NCBI GenBank assembly: GCA_028275245.1
Contig: JAPWVA010000035.1
Span: forward strand, 1 to 8,336
From: Actinomycetota bacterium
Lineage (GTDB): Bacteria > Actinomycetota > Geothermincolia > Geothermincolales > RBG-13-55-18
DNA: 8,336 nucleotides
Reading direction: 5' to 3'
The translations under genes and the position numbers were made by a program. The number at the start of each line of letters is the position of its first letter. The stretch's first letter is position 1. The notes beneath the pieces were generated by a model. It saw only the letters and a list, made by a program, of their open reading frames with translations, was not told the DNA's origin and did no database searches. Of this stretch, positions 1 through 6,593 are shown one piece after another.

Positions 1-6
1 AGGCAG

Positions 7-12
7 GGAGGT
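7..12 (+). promoter_or_regulatory. Ribosome binding site of the histidine kinase gene
   Basis: GGAGGT lies 4 nt before the ATG at 17. It fixes the start of the kinase. The promoter is outside the window. Confidence 0.8.
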
Positions 13-16
13 TTCG

Positions 17-2146
17 ATGATCAAGTTCGCCATCACTCTAGTGGAGGTAGCGGCCATCCTTGCCCTGGCCGTCACCGCCTTTAGGGCAAACCCGGGGAAT
101 TTCCTCAACAGGTCCTTCGCCCTCTCCCTTCTGCTTTTGGCCGCCTGGGTCCTCTGCGGTTTCCCCCACCTGCTGTTGGAAAACCCCACGGAAGGCTTCA
201 TGACCGTCCAGTTCAGGCTCTCTTATACCTCTGCCATTCTGGCCCTGGGCGCCTTCACCACCTTTTCCTGGGCCTTTTACCGCAAACGCGAACCTACTTC
301 GGGGGTCATGATCTCCGTGTTCACCCCCACCGTGCTCGTGGCAGCTGCCAGCATGACGGACCTCGTTATCCGGAAGGTCATCCTGGTGAACGACCATTAC
401 CTCATCGAAAGAGGTCCCCTCTATTCCCTCCACTCAGCCACCCTCCTGGGGATGGGGCTGGCTTCTATCTCCCTGGTGAACGCAAAAAGGTCGGCGAGCA
501 GGAGCTTGGACCGTACCAGGGCCACCTATATCCTGGCCGGTTTCGGGGCCTTCATCCTGCTGGCTATCATCCTGGGTGCGGTGCTCCCCGGGGTCACGGA
601 TAAGGATGTCACCTCCGATTATCCCTTCTTCCTGGTGATCATACCGGTGGCCGCCACCTCCTACGCCATGCTCAGGCACCGACTCTTAGATGTGCGAATA
701 GCCATGAGGAAGGGACTCGCCTACATCATCACCCTGATCTTATTCGGGGCTCCGGCGGCCGCCCTACAAGCCCTTTTGTGGGACCGTTTCTCAGAGAATC
801 CATCCGCCCAGAAAGGCCTGTCCCTTGCTGTTACCGTAGGGGCCGTATTCCTATCCCCCCTATTCCTCCGCACCGCGAGCCGAGTGGCCAATCGCATTTT
901 CCTGGCGGGCCTCTATGACGAGGTCGCGCTGTTACACAAGATTTCTCACATATTCTCCTCCACCTCCAACATCCAGGAAGGTATCGTCAGGGCAGCCATG
1001 AAAATCTGCAAGACACTCAACCTCTCCAGCCTCCTGGTCATCCTCCCAGACCAGGTCACCATGGGCAGGGGGAACTGGATCATGGGCGTGGCCTGGAAAG
1101 ACGAGGACTTTCGCGAGGTGCACTACACGGTGCGGGAGTCATCACCCCTTTTCGAGCCCCCTGAAGGGCCCATGGTGCTGGAGGACCGCCCTTGGCCGGA
1201 GGAGAAAGAGCTCTCCCGCATCCGGGACCTGCAGGGCTTGGGCTTAACCGCCATCTTTCCCCTGGCAGGACCGTCGGGCACAAAGGGAGTCTTGGCGGTC
1301 GGGAGTAAGCTCTCCCAAGGAGCACTGGATCCCCTGGACCTCGAGTTCTTGAGCGGTTTCGCCGAGAGGGCGGGTACCTACGTGGAGAATTACATCCTCT
1401 CCGCCAACCTCCTGGCACAGTTCGAGGAGCTGATGAGGACCAAGGAGGAACTCGAGCAGTCCCACCGCTTCAAATCGGACATCATCACGGTCACATCCCA
1501 CGAGCTTCGGACCCCACTCACCGTCCTCGCCGGTTTCGCCTACATGCTCCGGGACCATTACCACCGCTTCAGCGATGAAGAAAGGAGGCAGTACCTGGAG
1601 TACATCATCGCCTCCTGCGAGAGGTTGAGGTCCATCCTCGACCAGTTCCTCACCGTCTCCCACTTCCAGGAAGGGAGGACGACCGCCAGGCTCGAGGAGA
1701 TGTCCATCTCCGAGGTCATCGACGAGGTCTTCGCCTGCTTTCCCCCCGGGCAGAGGGATAGGCTGAACCGCAGGATACCCGAACCCGCTCCCAGGGTGAG
1801 GTCGGACCGGGGTTACCTGGTGCTTATGATAAGGAACCTGGTGGAGAACGCCCTTCGTTTCAGTCCCGCCGACTCGCCGGTCTTGGTGGAGGTGGAGCGG
1901 AGGGATAACGACGTGTTCGTCTCCGTCAGGGATTACGGTGTGGGTATAGAGCCCTCATCCGCCCAGGTCATCTTCCAACCCTTTACCAGACTAGAGGAGA
2001 CCGATAAGCACCACCAGGGAATGGGCCTTGGCCTTTATATAGTCCGTCTCATAGCGGAACTGCTAGGTACCGAGGTCAACCTGGAGTCCACCCCCGAAGA
2101 GGGGACCACCTTCTTCTTCCGCCTCCCCCTTTCCGAGGGCGCCTGA
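17..2146 (+). CDS. Membrane sensor histidine kinase (N-terminal multi-TM region, GAF, HisKA, HATPase)
   Basis: A 709-residue kinase, complete in the window. Residues 1-220 hold about seven hydrophobic segments (for example 5-22, 33-53, 66-88, 170-192, 203-218), followed by two more at about 233-254 and 268-286. The linker MLRHRLLDVRIAMRKGLAY (218-236) resembles the 7TM-type N-terminal regions of histidine kinases. Residues about 300-460 look like a GAF domain. The HisKA H-box SHELRTP (494-500) gives His495 as the phosphorylated residue. The ATPase domain shows the N-box around Asn611 (NLVENALRF), G1 DYGVGI (639-644), an F-box (F653, F656) and G2 GMGLGLYI (668-675). All kinase residues look intact, so it should autophosphorylate at the membrane in response to an unknown signal. 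The start is supported by GGAGGT at 7-12, 4 nt before the ATG. No response regulator lies downstream; a partner could lie upstream of the window. It ends 35 nt from the convergent decarboxylase gene. Confidence 0.95.
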   Translation: MIKFAITLVEVAAILALAVTAFRANPGNFLNRSFALSLLLLAAWVLCGFPHLLLENPTEGFMTVQFRLSYTSAILALGAFTTFSWAFYRKREPTSGVMISVFTPTVLVAAASMTDLVIRKVILVNDHYLIERGPLYSLHSATLLGMGLASISLVNAKRSASRSLDRTRATYILAGFGAFILLAIILGAVLPGVTDKDVTSDYPFFLVIIPVAATSYAMLRHRLLDVRIAMRKGLAYIITLILFGAPAAALQALLWDRFSENPSAQKGLSLAVTVGAVFLSPLFLRTASRVANRIFLAGLYDEVALLHKISHIFSSTSNIQEGIVRAAMKICKTLNLSSLLVILPDQVTMGRGNWIMGVAWKDEDFREVHYTVRESSPLFEPPEGPMVLEDRPWPEEKELSRIRDLQGLGLTAIFPLAGPSGTKGVLAVGSKLSQGALDPLDLEFLSGFAERAGTYVENYILSANLLAQFEELMRTKEELEQSHRFKSDIITVTSHELRTPLTVLAGFAYMLRDHYHRFSDEERRQYLEYIIASCERLRSILDQFLTVSHFQEGRTTARLEEMSISEVIDEVFACFPPGQRDRLNRRIPEPAPRVRSDRGYLVLMIRNLVENALRFSPADSPVLVEVERRDNDVFVSVRDYGVGIEPSSAQVIFQPFTRLEETDKHHQGMGLGLYIVRLIAELLGTEVNLESTPEEGTTFFFRLPLSEGA

Positions 2147-2181
2147 ACCTCCCGAACAGTGCCTTAACCGCTTTCCCGCGA

Positions 2182-3114
2182 TCATTCCTCCACATCCACA
2201 TATCGGTCCAGGAAATGCTCCCGCTTGAGGGCGTACCATTCCTGCAGGGACATCCAGGGGAGTTCGGGGTGATAGGCCTTGCGAGCGATGTGGAAATAGG
2301 GCGCCGCCACCAGGGCGCATCCCACCTCCCTTTCGGAAACCCACGCCATCTCCACATCCACCACAACGGTGGGATACCGCGTAGCATGATTCTCACCGAT
2401 GCGCACGACGCTACAGGCCATGTCCAGGGCGATGCGGGACCTGGTCCGGTCAAGATCGGCATCTTTTGCCCCTCCCAGGCAACCCACGTCCTCCATGAGG
2501 AGGCAGGCGGCGCCTGCCCTGTCCTCAGGAATGCCAATCCCCACCGCCGCGTAAATCCAGGTCGGACCCCGGGCCACCTTGTACTTGCAGGCGCAGTTCA
2601 CGTGGCTACCCGGCAACAGGGGGAAATGCCTCTTTCGGGCGGTCCCGAAGAGCAACCTGGTCGCCTCCCTTATCCTCTCCCCCCAGATTATCTTCGTCCC
2701 CTCCAGCTCCTCCGGGAGCTCCCATGCTGGCCACGGCGAAGGGGGAAGGATGTTCCGGGCCACGTCGTATCCCCATATCACCCCCTGGGGACCACAAAAG
2801 GAGGAGACGGTGATCATGTTTATCTGCCCCAGGTAGGCGTCCTTCACCTCCGCATGGTCGAAGGCGAGGATGGAATCGAGCATGAATGACCCCCGAGGAC
2901 TGAACCTCTCCTTTGCCTTCCCTACGCTAAGCACCAGGCCGAGGAAATAACCTCCCGTGCCGTTATACCCCACGCAGAACTGGTCGTCAGGGCCGATGGA
3001 TGCCCTGGCTATGTCCGCGGAGGAAAAGCGCCTCCTGCCCCGTCCCGGACCCAGGGGCCACAGGTGAACTTGGGGAAATACCGCTTCCTTCTCCCACTGG
3101 ACCAGGTCAAGCAT
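2182..3114 (-). CDS. Pyruvoyl-dependent histidine decarboxylase-like proenzyme
   Basis: By homology this removes CO2 from histidine (giving histamine) or a related amino acid, using a pyruvoyl group made by self-cleavage instead of PLP. The segment FDHAEVKDAYLGQINM (85-100 from this start) and the following VSSFCGPQG match, from memory, the Lactobacillus 30a enzyme around its Ser81-Ser82 cleavage site. Here the bond is Ser104-Ser105 (codons at 2805-2800), predicting a beta chain of 104 and an alpha chain of about 206 residues. Other matches are Asp86 (Asp63 of the known enzyme, imidazole contact), Glu89 (Glu66), Lys177 (Lys155) in a CACKYK context and Glu208 (Glu197, proton donor) in MEDVG. 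Tyr62 is replaced by Phe85 and Phe195 by Leu206, so substrate preference may differ. I prefer ATG 3114, with GGAGGT 7 nt upstream and a 310-residue product; a GTG at 3144 would add 10 residues. It follows the GNAT gene in one operon. No histidine/histamine exchanger or HdcB neighbour is recognisable in the window. Confidence 0.88.
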   Translation of the reverse strand: MLDLVQWEKEAVFPQVHLWPLGPGRGRRRFSSADIARASIGPDDQFCVGYNGTGGYFLGLVLSVGKAKERFSPRGSFMLDSILAFDHAEVKDAYLGQINMITVSSFCGPQGVIWGYDVARNILPPSPWPAWELPEELEGTKIIWGERIREATRLLFGTARKRHFPLLPGSHVNCACKYKVARGPTWIYAAVGIGIPEDRAGAACLLMEDVGCLGGAKDADLDRTRSRIALDMACSVVRIGENHATRYPTVVVDVEMAWVSEREVGCALVAAPYFHIARKAYHPELPWMSLQEWYALKREHFLDRYVDVEE

Positions 3115-3121
3115 CGCCCCA

Positions 3122-3127
3122 ACCTCC
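3122..3127 (-). promoter_or_regulatory. Ribosome binding site deciding the decarboxylase start
   Basis: GGAGGT on the minus strand is 7 nt before ATG 3114-3112. The upstream GTG (3144-3142) has only weak purine-rich sequence at an awkward distance. This favours the shorter 310-residue protein. Confidence 0.65.
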
Positions 3128-3148
3128 GAAAGCCTTGATTCCACCCCT

Positions 3149-3883
3149 TCACTTCCTGCGGATCCCGAGCACCTTACTAACCCCCCTTATCAGGGCTGCT
3201 ATCTTCTCCCCATCCACGTTCTGAAGGAGTTTCAGGATGGGCCGGCAATCTCCGCAATAGATGACGACCTTATCGCCGAAGGAAGGGCTCAGGACCCTAA
3301 ACCCGGCGTAGCGCGATATGTAAGTGATGGTGGAGTCCCTGTGGGTCCAACTTACGCCCTCCCGGTAACCCCGGGCCACGCACGCCTCCATGAGGGGCCT
3401 TATCAGGAACTGTATGGGGGTTATCCCGCCCCGGAAAGGGGGGAGGATGGCTATCTCGTCCAGAAAGAAAACCTCTTCGCCCCGGATGCGTTTCTCCAGG
3501 AGCCTTCCGAGTATCTCCCCTTCCGCTTCCCCAAGCTCTGCCGACTCCTTTATCCTGGGGAGCACTTCCTCCTTTCTCACAACCGCTCCCCAGCAGAAGC
3601 CTCCCACCGGGTGTATTTCATCCCCTTCCATCACCACCAGTCGGAAGGGAGGTCGGAGGTCCTTCTCCATTTTCGCGAGCACTTCCTCTTCCTTCCAGTT
3701 CTCGAACCAGGGGGGACCGGAAAAAGCTTCCACATAAGCCCGCGCCACGGCCCTCGCCACGTGTTCCGGCGGCGGGAAACCCTCACGGAAGACCTGAAAG
3801 CCGGACGGCTTTTCCACCGGCGCGTCGCCATCCCGGTACAAGCGATATGGAACGGACCAGAACCTTATGAGGGAGTAGATCAT
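3149..3883 (-). CDS. GNAT-fold acetyltransferase-like protein, partner of the decarboxylase
   Basis: A 244-residue protein. The GNAT fold shows as the central strand and loop FFLDEIAILPPFRGG (139-153), a helix starting ITPIQFLIRPLMEA (154-167), and a typical closing element from STITYISRYAGFRVL (184-198). The acetyl-CoA phosphate loop is RGGITP, which does not fit the usual Q/R-x-x-G-x-G/A pattern well, so cofactor binding may be weak or altered. The N-terminus is longer than in a minimal GNAT. The start at 3883 is favoured by GGAGGT 10 nt upstream and a nearer AAGGG; an ATG at 3904 would add 7 residues but has poor SD sequence. The stop codon is about 35 nt before the decarboxylase ATG, so the two are very probably co-transcribed. 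Possible roles: maturation factor for the pyruvoyl enzyme, by analogy to PanZ/PanM, or acetylation of its amine product. The substrate cannot be read from the sequence. Confidence 0.8.
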   Translation of the reverse strand: MIYSLIRFWSVPYRLYRDGDAPVEKPSGFQVFREGFPPPEHVARAVARAYVEAFSGPPWFENWKEEEVLAKMEKDLRPPFRLVVMEGDEIHPVGGFCWGAVVRKEEVLPRIKESAELGEAEGEILGRLLEKRIRGEEVFFLDEIAILPPFRGGITPIQFLIRPLMEACVARGYREGVSWTHRDSTITYISRYAGFRVLSPSFGDKVVIYCGDCRPILKLLQNVDGEKIAALIRGVSKVLGIRRK

Positions 3884-3924
3884 TTCCCTTCCCACCTCCG
3901 CCATTTGGAAAAGGCCTTGCCGGA

Positions 3925-3936
3925 AAGGGGCCCCTT
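3925..3936. promoter_or_regulatory. 12-bp perfect palindrome in the GNAT operon leader (possible operator)
   Basis: AAGGGGCCCCTT reads the same on both strands. A second, shorter palindrome AAGGCCTT is at 3911-3918. Both lie between the predicted transcription start and ATG 3883, where a repressor dimer could block transcription. GC-rich palindromes also occur by chance. Confidence 0.25.
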
Positions 3937-3973
3937 AGCGAGGATGGTTATTTTGTCCAGCCGCCCCATCTAA

Positions 3974-4002
3974 ATTATAGGTTCAAATCCCAGGAACGAC
4001 CA
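3974..4002 (-). promoter_or_regulatory. Candidate promoter of the GNAT-decarboxylase operon
   Basis: On the minus strand a perfect -10 box TATAAT lies at 3979-3974. At a 17-nt spacing the -35 is TGGTCG (4002-3997), only 3 of 6 matches to TTGACA. Transcription would start near 3967, leaving a leader of about 84 nt before ATG 3883. The weak -35 suggests need for an activator or low basal activity. Confidence 0.5.
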
Positions 4003-4063
4003 TCCGGGGTGGACATGAGGGGAAAACGGCGAAATCCCCCGAGCGTGTCCTCGCGGCCGTGAT

Positions 4064-4132
4064 CCTTCGCAAGAGAGGGAGGACCTGACCAGGTCCCGGT
4101 GTCCTCAGCGAAGGGGGCCGCTCGAACCTTCG
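4064..4132. repeat. Nested and mutually exclusive inverted repeats (possible structured RNA)
   Basis: CCTTCGC (4064-4070) pairs with GCGAAGG (4108-4114). Inside it GAGGAC (4079-4084) pairs with GTCCTC (4101-4106) and ACC (4088-4090) with GGT (4098-4100). Competing options exist: GGACCT (4081-4086) with AGGTCC (4091-4096), and CGAAGG (4109-4114) with a second CCTTCG (4127-4132). GTGTCCTC also occurs twice (4045-4052 and 4099-4106). The folding could be on either strand. Both neighbouring genes are on the minus strand, so the transcript would most likely be the esterase 3' region. I cannot assign a known RNA family. Confidence 0.4.
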
Positions 4133-4238
4133 GCAGTCAGCCCAACTCCAATGCCCAGGCTTGTCGCTCTCGTTCTTGCTTGGCAGACGCTCCTTCTTTG
4201 GCCGCTCATACCCTGTTTCACCAGGCGATTCTCCTGCC

Positions 4239-5849
4239 CTATTCCATCCCGTTTATCCTGAGCACCAGCCGGTAGGCTTCCGGGTAATATCCCTTCCTCG
4301 GTCCCACTTGCAAACCCAGTTCCTGATAGACATCGTTCTCCTCAGTGAACCGCGGCCATTCCGGTTCTGGCCCACCGTTGGGATCACCCCGGGCGGCGAA
4401 ACGCGTCCAGTAATTCATCATGATTTCCGACAGCCTCTGCTCCTCCTGTCCCAGGTATCTCACCAAGGTCCCGAAGACGAAGGGGAGCTCGTATCCGTGG
4501 TATGCGCCCATGTGGCGCGAATTCGCCTCGGTGCTTTTCATGGTGAACAGGTATACATAAACGGGTGCCCCCACGCGGGCGGTGCATACCGCCGCGTGGC
4601 GGGACGGTCCCCCGAAGCCCAACGAGGTGAACAACTTATTGTATGCTTCCTTGACATCCCGGTCCGATGTGGCGGGAAACATGGCCTCCACCTCGGGGGC
4701 CATCCTTCCGTAAAGAAGGGACAGGACGGCCCTGTACTGCTGGAGGCTGAGTTCCCTGTTTCCCAGGAAAAGCATCCCCTCGTCCGCGTTGTTTCCTATC
4801 AGGAGAGGTACTCGGTGCTGTCGTCCCTCCGCGAAGACCTCATGAGGTGCCTTGGGAAGAACGTAACCGTCCACCACCGGTGCTATGGAAGCCCTTCCCA
4901 TAAGACCAGTGGAGCTCTTCTCGAACGCCTCCAACACCTGGCGGGCATCTTTTGAACGCAGCGCTGCCAGCTCATCCGCTTCACCGGAACAACCCAACGT
5001 AGCGGATATCTTCTCCCCCAGCTTCTCAGCTTCGCGTAGGTCATACTGCCTTCCTGCCGAGGGCAAGCCCATGGAAAGGAAGCCCCCGCTTTCCACTATC
5101 GCCTTGTGGAAAAGTCCTTGGGCCAGCGGGCTGGCCATGAGATAACAGACGCTCGCACCTCCCGCCGACTCTCCAAACACGGTTACGTTCTGGGGATCGC
5201 CACCGAACTGTGCGATGTTGCGTTGCACCCATTTGAGGGCCTCGATCTGATCCAGCAGACCGTAATTCCCCGAAACACCGTGGGGAGACTCCTGGCTGAG
5301 CAGGGGGTGGGCCATGAAGCCGAAGGGACCGAGGCGGTAATTGATGGTTACCACCACCACTCCCTTTTTGGCCAGATATTTCCCCTCGTAAAGGACCTGG
5401 GAACCCGATCCCACGGTGAACCCGCCCCCGTGAATCCAAACCATCACCGGTAGCCTTTCCCCCGGTTCCTTGGCAGGGGACCAAACGTTCAGGTAAAGGC
5501 AATCCTCGCTCTGGTTGGTGATGGCGAAGATCTCCCTGGTAACCGGGTAGGGCCATTCTGATTGCACGCAGGCGGGGCCGTACTCAGTGCAGGGCCTCAC
5601 CTCTTTCCACGGCTTAACCGGCTGGGGCTCCCTCCATCGCAGCTCACCCACCGGTGGTGCGGCGTAGGGAATTCCCTTGTAAACCCACAGGCCATCCTCC
5701 TGGACCCCGCTGATGGGACCGCTGTCCAGCTGGGGCACCTCCATGGTGCTCGGGGGCCTCGACTCCCCCTTACCGCACCCTGTTGGTGAAAGGACCAGTG
5801 CCCCTGTCAAAAAGATGATGGCCGCAAATAATACCCTTCTCGGACCCAT
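4239..5849 (-). CDS. Exported type B carboxylesterase (para-nitrobenzyl esterase-like alpha/beta hydrolase)
   Basis: A 536-residue serine hydrolase that should cleave carboxylic esters outside the cytoplasm; the natural substrate is unknown. Numbered from ATG 5849, it shows the oxyanion-hole motif HGGGF (140-144), the EDCLYLN signature (115-121), the nucleophile elbow GESAG with Ser228, the acid Glu357 in NADEG, and His451 in AYHG. The full triad is present, and the length is normal for the family. The N-terminus is basic then hydrophobic (to about residue 21) and reaches a Cys at 25 in SPTGC. This fits a lipoprotein signal, although Pro at -3 is atypical for a lipobox; a Ser/Pro-rich tail follows. 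GGGGAG 5 nt before ATG 5849 decides the start; a GTG at 5855 would add two residues. The gene appears to be transcribed alone, between an upstream terminator and the intergenic repeat region. Confidence 0.94.
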   Translation of the reverse strand: MGPRRVLFAAIIFLTGALVLSPTGCGKGESRPPSTMEVPQLDSGPISGVQEDGLWVYKGIPYAAPPVGELRWREPQPVKPWKEVRPCTEYGPACVQSEWPYPVTREIFAITNQSEDCLYLNVWSPAKEPGERLPVMVWIHGGGFTVGSGSQVLYEGKYLAKKGVVVVTINYRLGPFGFMAHPLLSQESPHGVSGNYGLLDQIEALKWVQRNIAQFGGDPQNVTVFGESAGGASVCYLMASPLAQGLFHKAIVESGGFLSMGLPSAGRQYDLREAEKLGEKISATLGCSGEADELAALRSKDARQVLEAFEKSSTGLMGRASIAPVVDGYVLPKAPHEVFAEGRQHRVPLLIGNNADEGMLFLGNRELSLQQYRAVLSLLYGRMAPEVEAMFPATSDRDVKEAYNKLFTSLGFGGPSRHAAVCTARVGAPVYVYLFTMKSTEANSRHMGAYHGYELPFVFGTLVRYLGQEEQRLSEIMMNYWTRFAARGDPNGGPEPEWPRFTEENDVYQELGLQVGPRKGYYPEAYRLVLRINGME

Positions 5850-6103
5850 CTTCACTCCCCTTTCCCGCGATCAACCCCTGAAGGACTTCCCCGCCCCGGG
5901 TGAACCTGAACGTTATACCCCGGGCCGAACGGATGACCGTACGAAACCATGATAATTATTCGGGCAACTGTCTTCATCCCCTTTTCGCTCTACCGCTTTA
6001 GGGTCAGATCCCGGGTCCCCGTTCCGCGACTCGCCCTTTTTACCCTCCGCATCGAGGTAGGAAGGGATATCCTGCGGCACGCCGGCGGCAGTCGCGTGTA
6101 CCT
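5850..6103. promoter_or_regulatory. Upstream region of the esterase, with a weak promoter candidate
   Basis: No gene is seen. A minus-strand TATAAC (5917-5912) could be a -10 box with a leader of about 55 nt, but the sequence at the -35 position (CGGTCA at 16 nt) matches poorly. The candidate sits in the loop of an imperfect inverted repeat: CCCGGGT at 5895-5901 and ACCCCGGG, with one bulged C, ending near 5924. This could hold an operator. The terminator of the next gene forms the far boundary, so the esterase needs its own promoter here. Confidence 0.3.
5855..5860 (-). promoter_or_regulatory. Ribosome binding site deciding the esterase start
   Basis: GGGGAG on the minus strand is 5 nt before ATG 5849-5847. 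The overlapping GTG at 5855-5853 would be too close to any SD sequence. Confidence 0.6.
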
Positions 6104-6137
6104 CGAAAAGAAAAATGGAAGCCCTAAAGGGGCTTCC
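6104..6137 (-). terminator. Intrinsic terminator of the 97-residue protein gene
   Basis: On the minus strand GGAAGCCC (6137-6130) and GGGCTTCC (6124-6117) form a perfect 8-bp stem with the 5-nt loop CTTTA, followed by ATTTTTCTTTTC. It lies about 28 nt after the stop codon at 6166. Confidence 0.92.
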
Positions 6138-6165
6138 TGACCTGCCTTCCCAGGGTTCCAGGCGC

Positions 6166-6459
6166 TTACTCTTTATCCAGCTCCTCTAGGCGCTTGCGTA
6201 CCTCCTCCAGCTGCCTACTCAGGAATTCCTCCCGGGCCTTAAGAAAGCTCCGTTCATCCCCGGCGGTGAAACCGGGGGCCCGCTGATGCTCGCCGGGCTG
6301 GAAGCCCTGGGGGAAGGGCCACCTCCCCGTTTGAAGATACTCAGCACAAGGTCCGAGCCCTGTTGGGCTGCGCCCCACCCACCCCGGACTGTAGCCGAAC
6401 CTCATCCATCCGGGCTGGCCGGTCAACCAGTACATGTTGCGGCACCCGTGTTTCGGCAT
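6166..6459 (-). CDS. Small Trp/Gly/Pro-rich protein with C-terminal coiled coil, DUF5320-like
   Basis: A 97-residue soluble protein without signal peptide or membrane segment. The first half is rich in aromatic residues, Gly and Pro, with CRNMYWLTG (6-14), PGWMRFGYSPGW (16-27) and cysteines 6 and 38. The tail from about 69 to 96 is charged and heptad-like (FLKAREEFLSRQLEEV, RKRLEELDKE), suggesting a coiled coil and oligomerisation. This layout resembles small uncharacterised proteins of the DUF5320 type, an assignment made from memory and not firm. The start at ATG 6459 is set by GGAGGT 7 nt upstream; the frame stays open to a GTG or ATG near 6492, but that region has no SD sequence. It is a single-gene unit with a near-consensus promoter and a strong terminator, so it is probably well expressed. 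Function is unknown. Confidence 0.85.
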   Translation of the reverse strand: MPKHGCRNMYWLTGQPGWMRFGYSPGWVGRSPTGLGPCAEYLQTGRWPFPQGFQPGEHQRAPGFTAGDERSFLKAREEFLSRQLEEVRKRLEELDKE

Positions 6460-6466
6460 GGTCTTC

Positions 6467-6472
6467 ACCTCC
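6467..6472 (-). promoter_or_regulatory. Ribosome binding site deciding the start of the 97-residue protein
   Basis: AAGGAGGT context on the minus strand, with GGAGGT ending 7 nt before ATG 6459. This is a near-ideal SD and rules against the longer reading from 6492. Confidence 0.85.
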
Positions 6473-6564
6473 TTCCCGGCGTTTTCTCCCATTACCCACG
6501 TCCATCCAGGGGATGCATGGCATTAACCTTTCGCATGGCCATACATTAGTTTTTGGCATATGCT

Positions 6565-6593
6565 ATTATAAACCTGTTTTAGCCCGGTGTCCA
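6565..6593 (-). promoter_or_regulatory. Strong sigma-70/sigma-A type promoter
   Basis: On the minus strand -35 TGGACA (6593-6588, 5 of 6 matches), a spacer of exactly 17 nt, and -10 TATAAT (6570-6565, 6 of 6). The predicted start near 6558 leaves a leader of about 100 nt before ATG 6459. Confidence 0.82.

Larger units (their letters stand above)
3884..4238. other. Intergenic region between the esterase and the GNAT gene
   Basis: This 355-base stretch has no convincing gene. From right to left it contains the 3' flank of the esterase, a cluster of alternative inverted repeats (4045-4132), a weak hairpin (GGGGA at 4019-4023 with TCCCC at 4035-4039), the GNAT promoter and its palindromic leader. 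No clear T-tract terminator for the esterase is seen. Confidence 0.6.

Noticed and set aside
2147..2181. Possible bidirectional terminator between the kinase and the decarboxylase
   Set aside because: No stable hairpin or T-tract can be found in the 35-nt gap.
2215..2889. Long open frame on the + strand opposite the decarboxylase
   Set aside because: It is antisense to a gene with clear catalytic motifs, has Pro/His/Gly-rich composition, and shows no domain.
3979..4002. tRNA T-arm-like sequence GGTTCAAATCCC followed by GACCA
   Set aside because: The flanks of the loop pair in only three of five positions, no matching 5' acceptor strand exists about 70 nt upstream, and no anticodon arm can be drawn. 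The same bases form the operon promoter on the other strand.
4062..4114. Resemblance of CAAGAGAGGGAGGAC to the start of SAM-I (S-box) riboswitches
   Set aside because: The later conserved elements (the GGCAACC segment and the P3/P4 arms) are absent, the outer stem closes after a single arm, and no + strand gene lies downstream.
4161..4955. 264-codon open frame on the + strand opposite the esterase
   Set aside because: It mirrors the esterase coding strand and has no recognisable motif or SD sequence.
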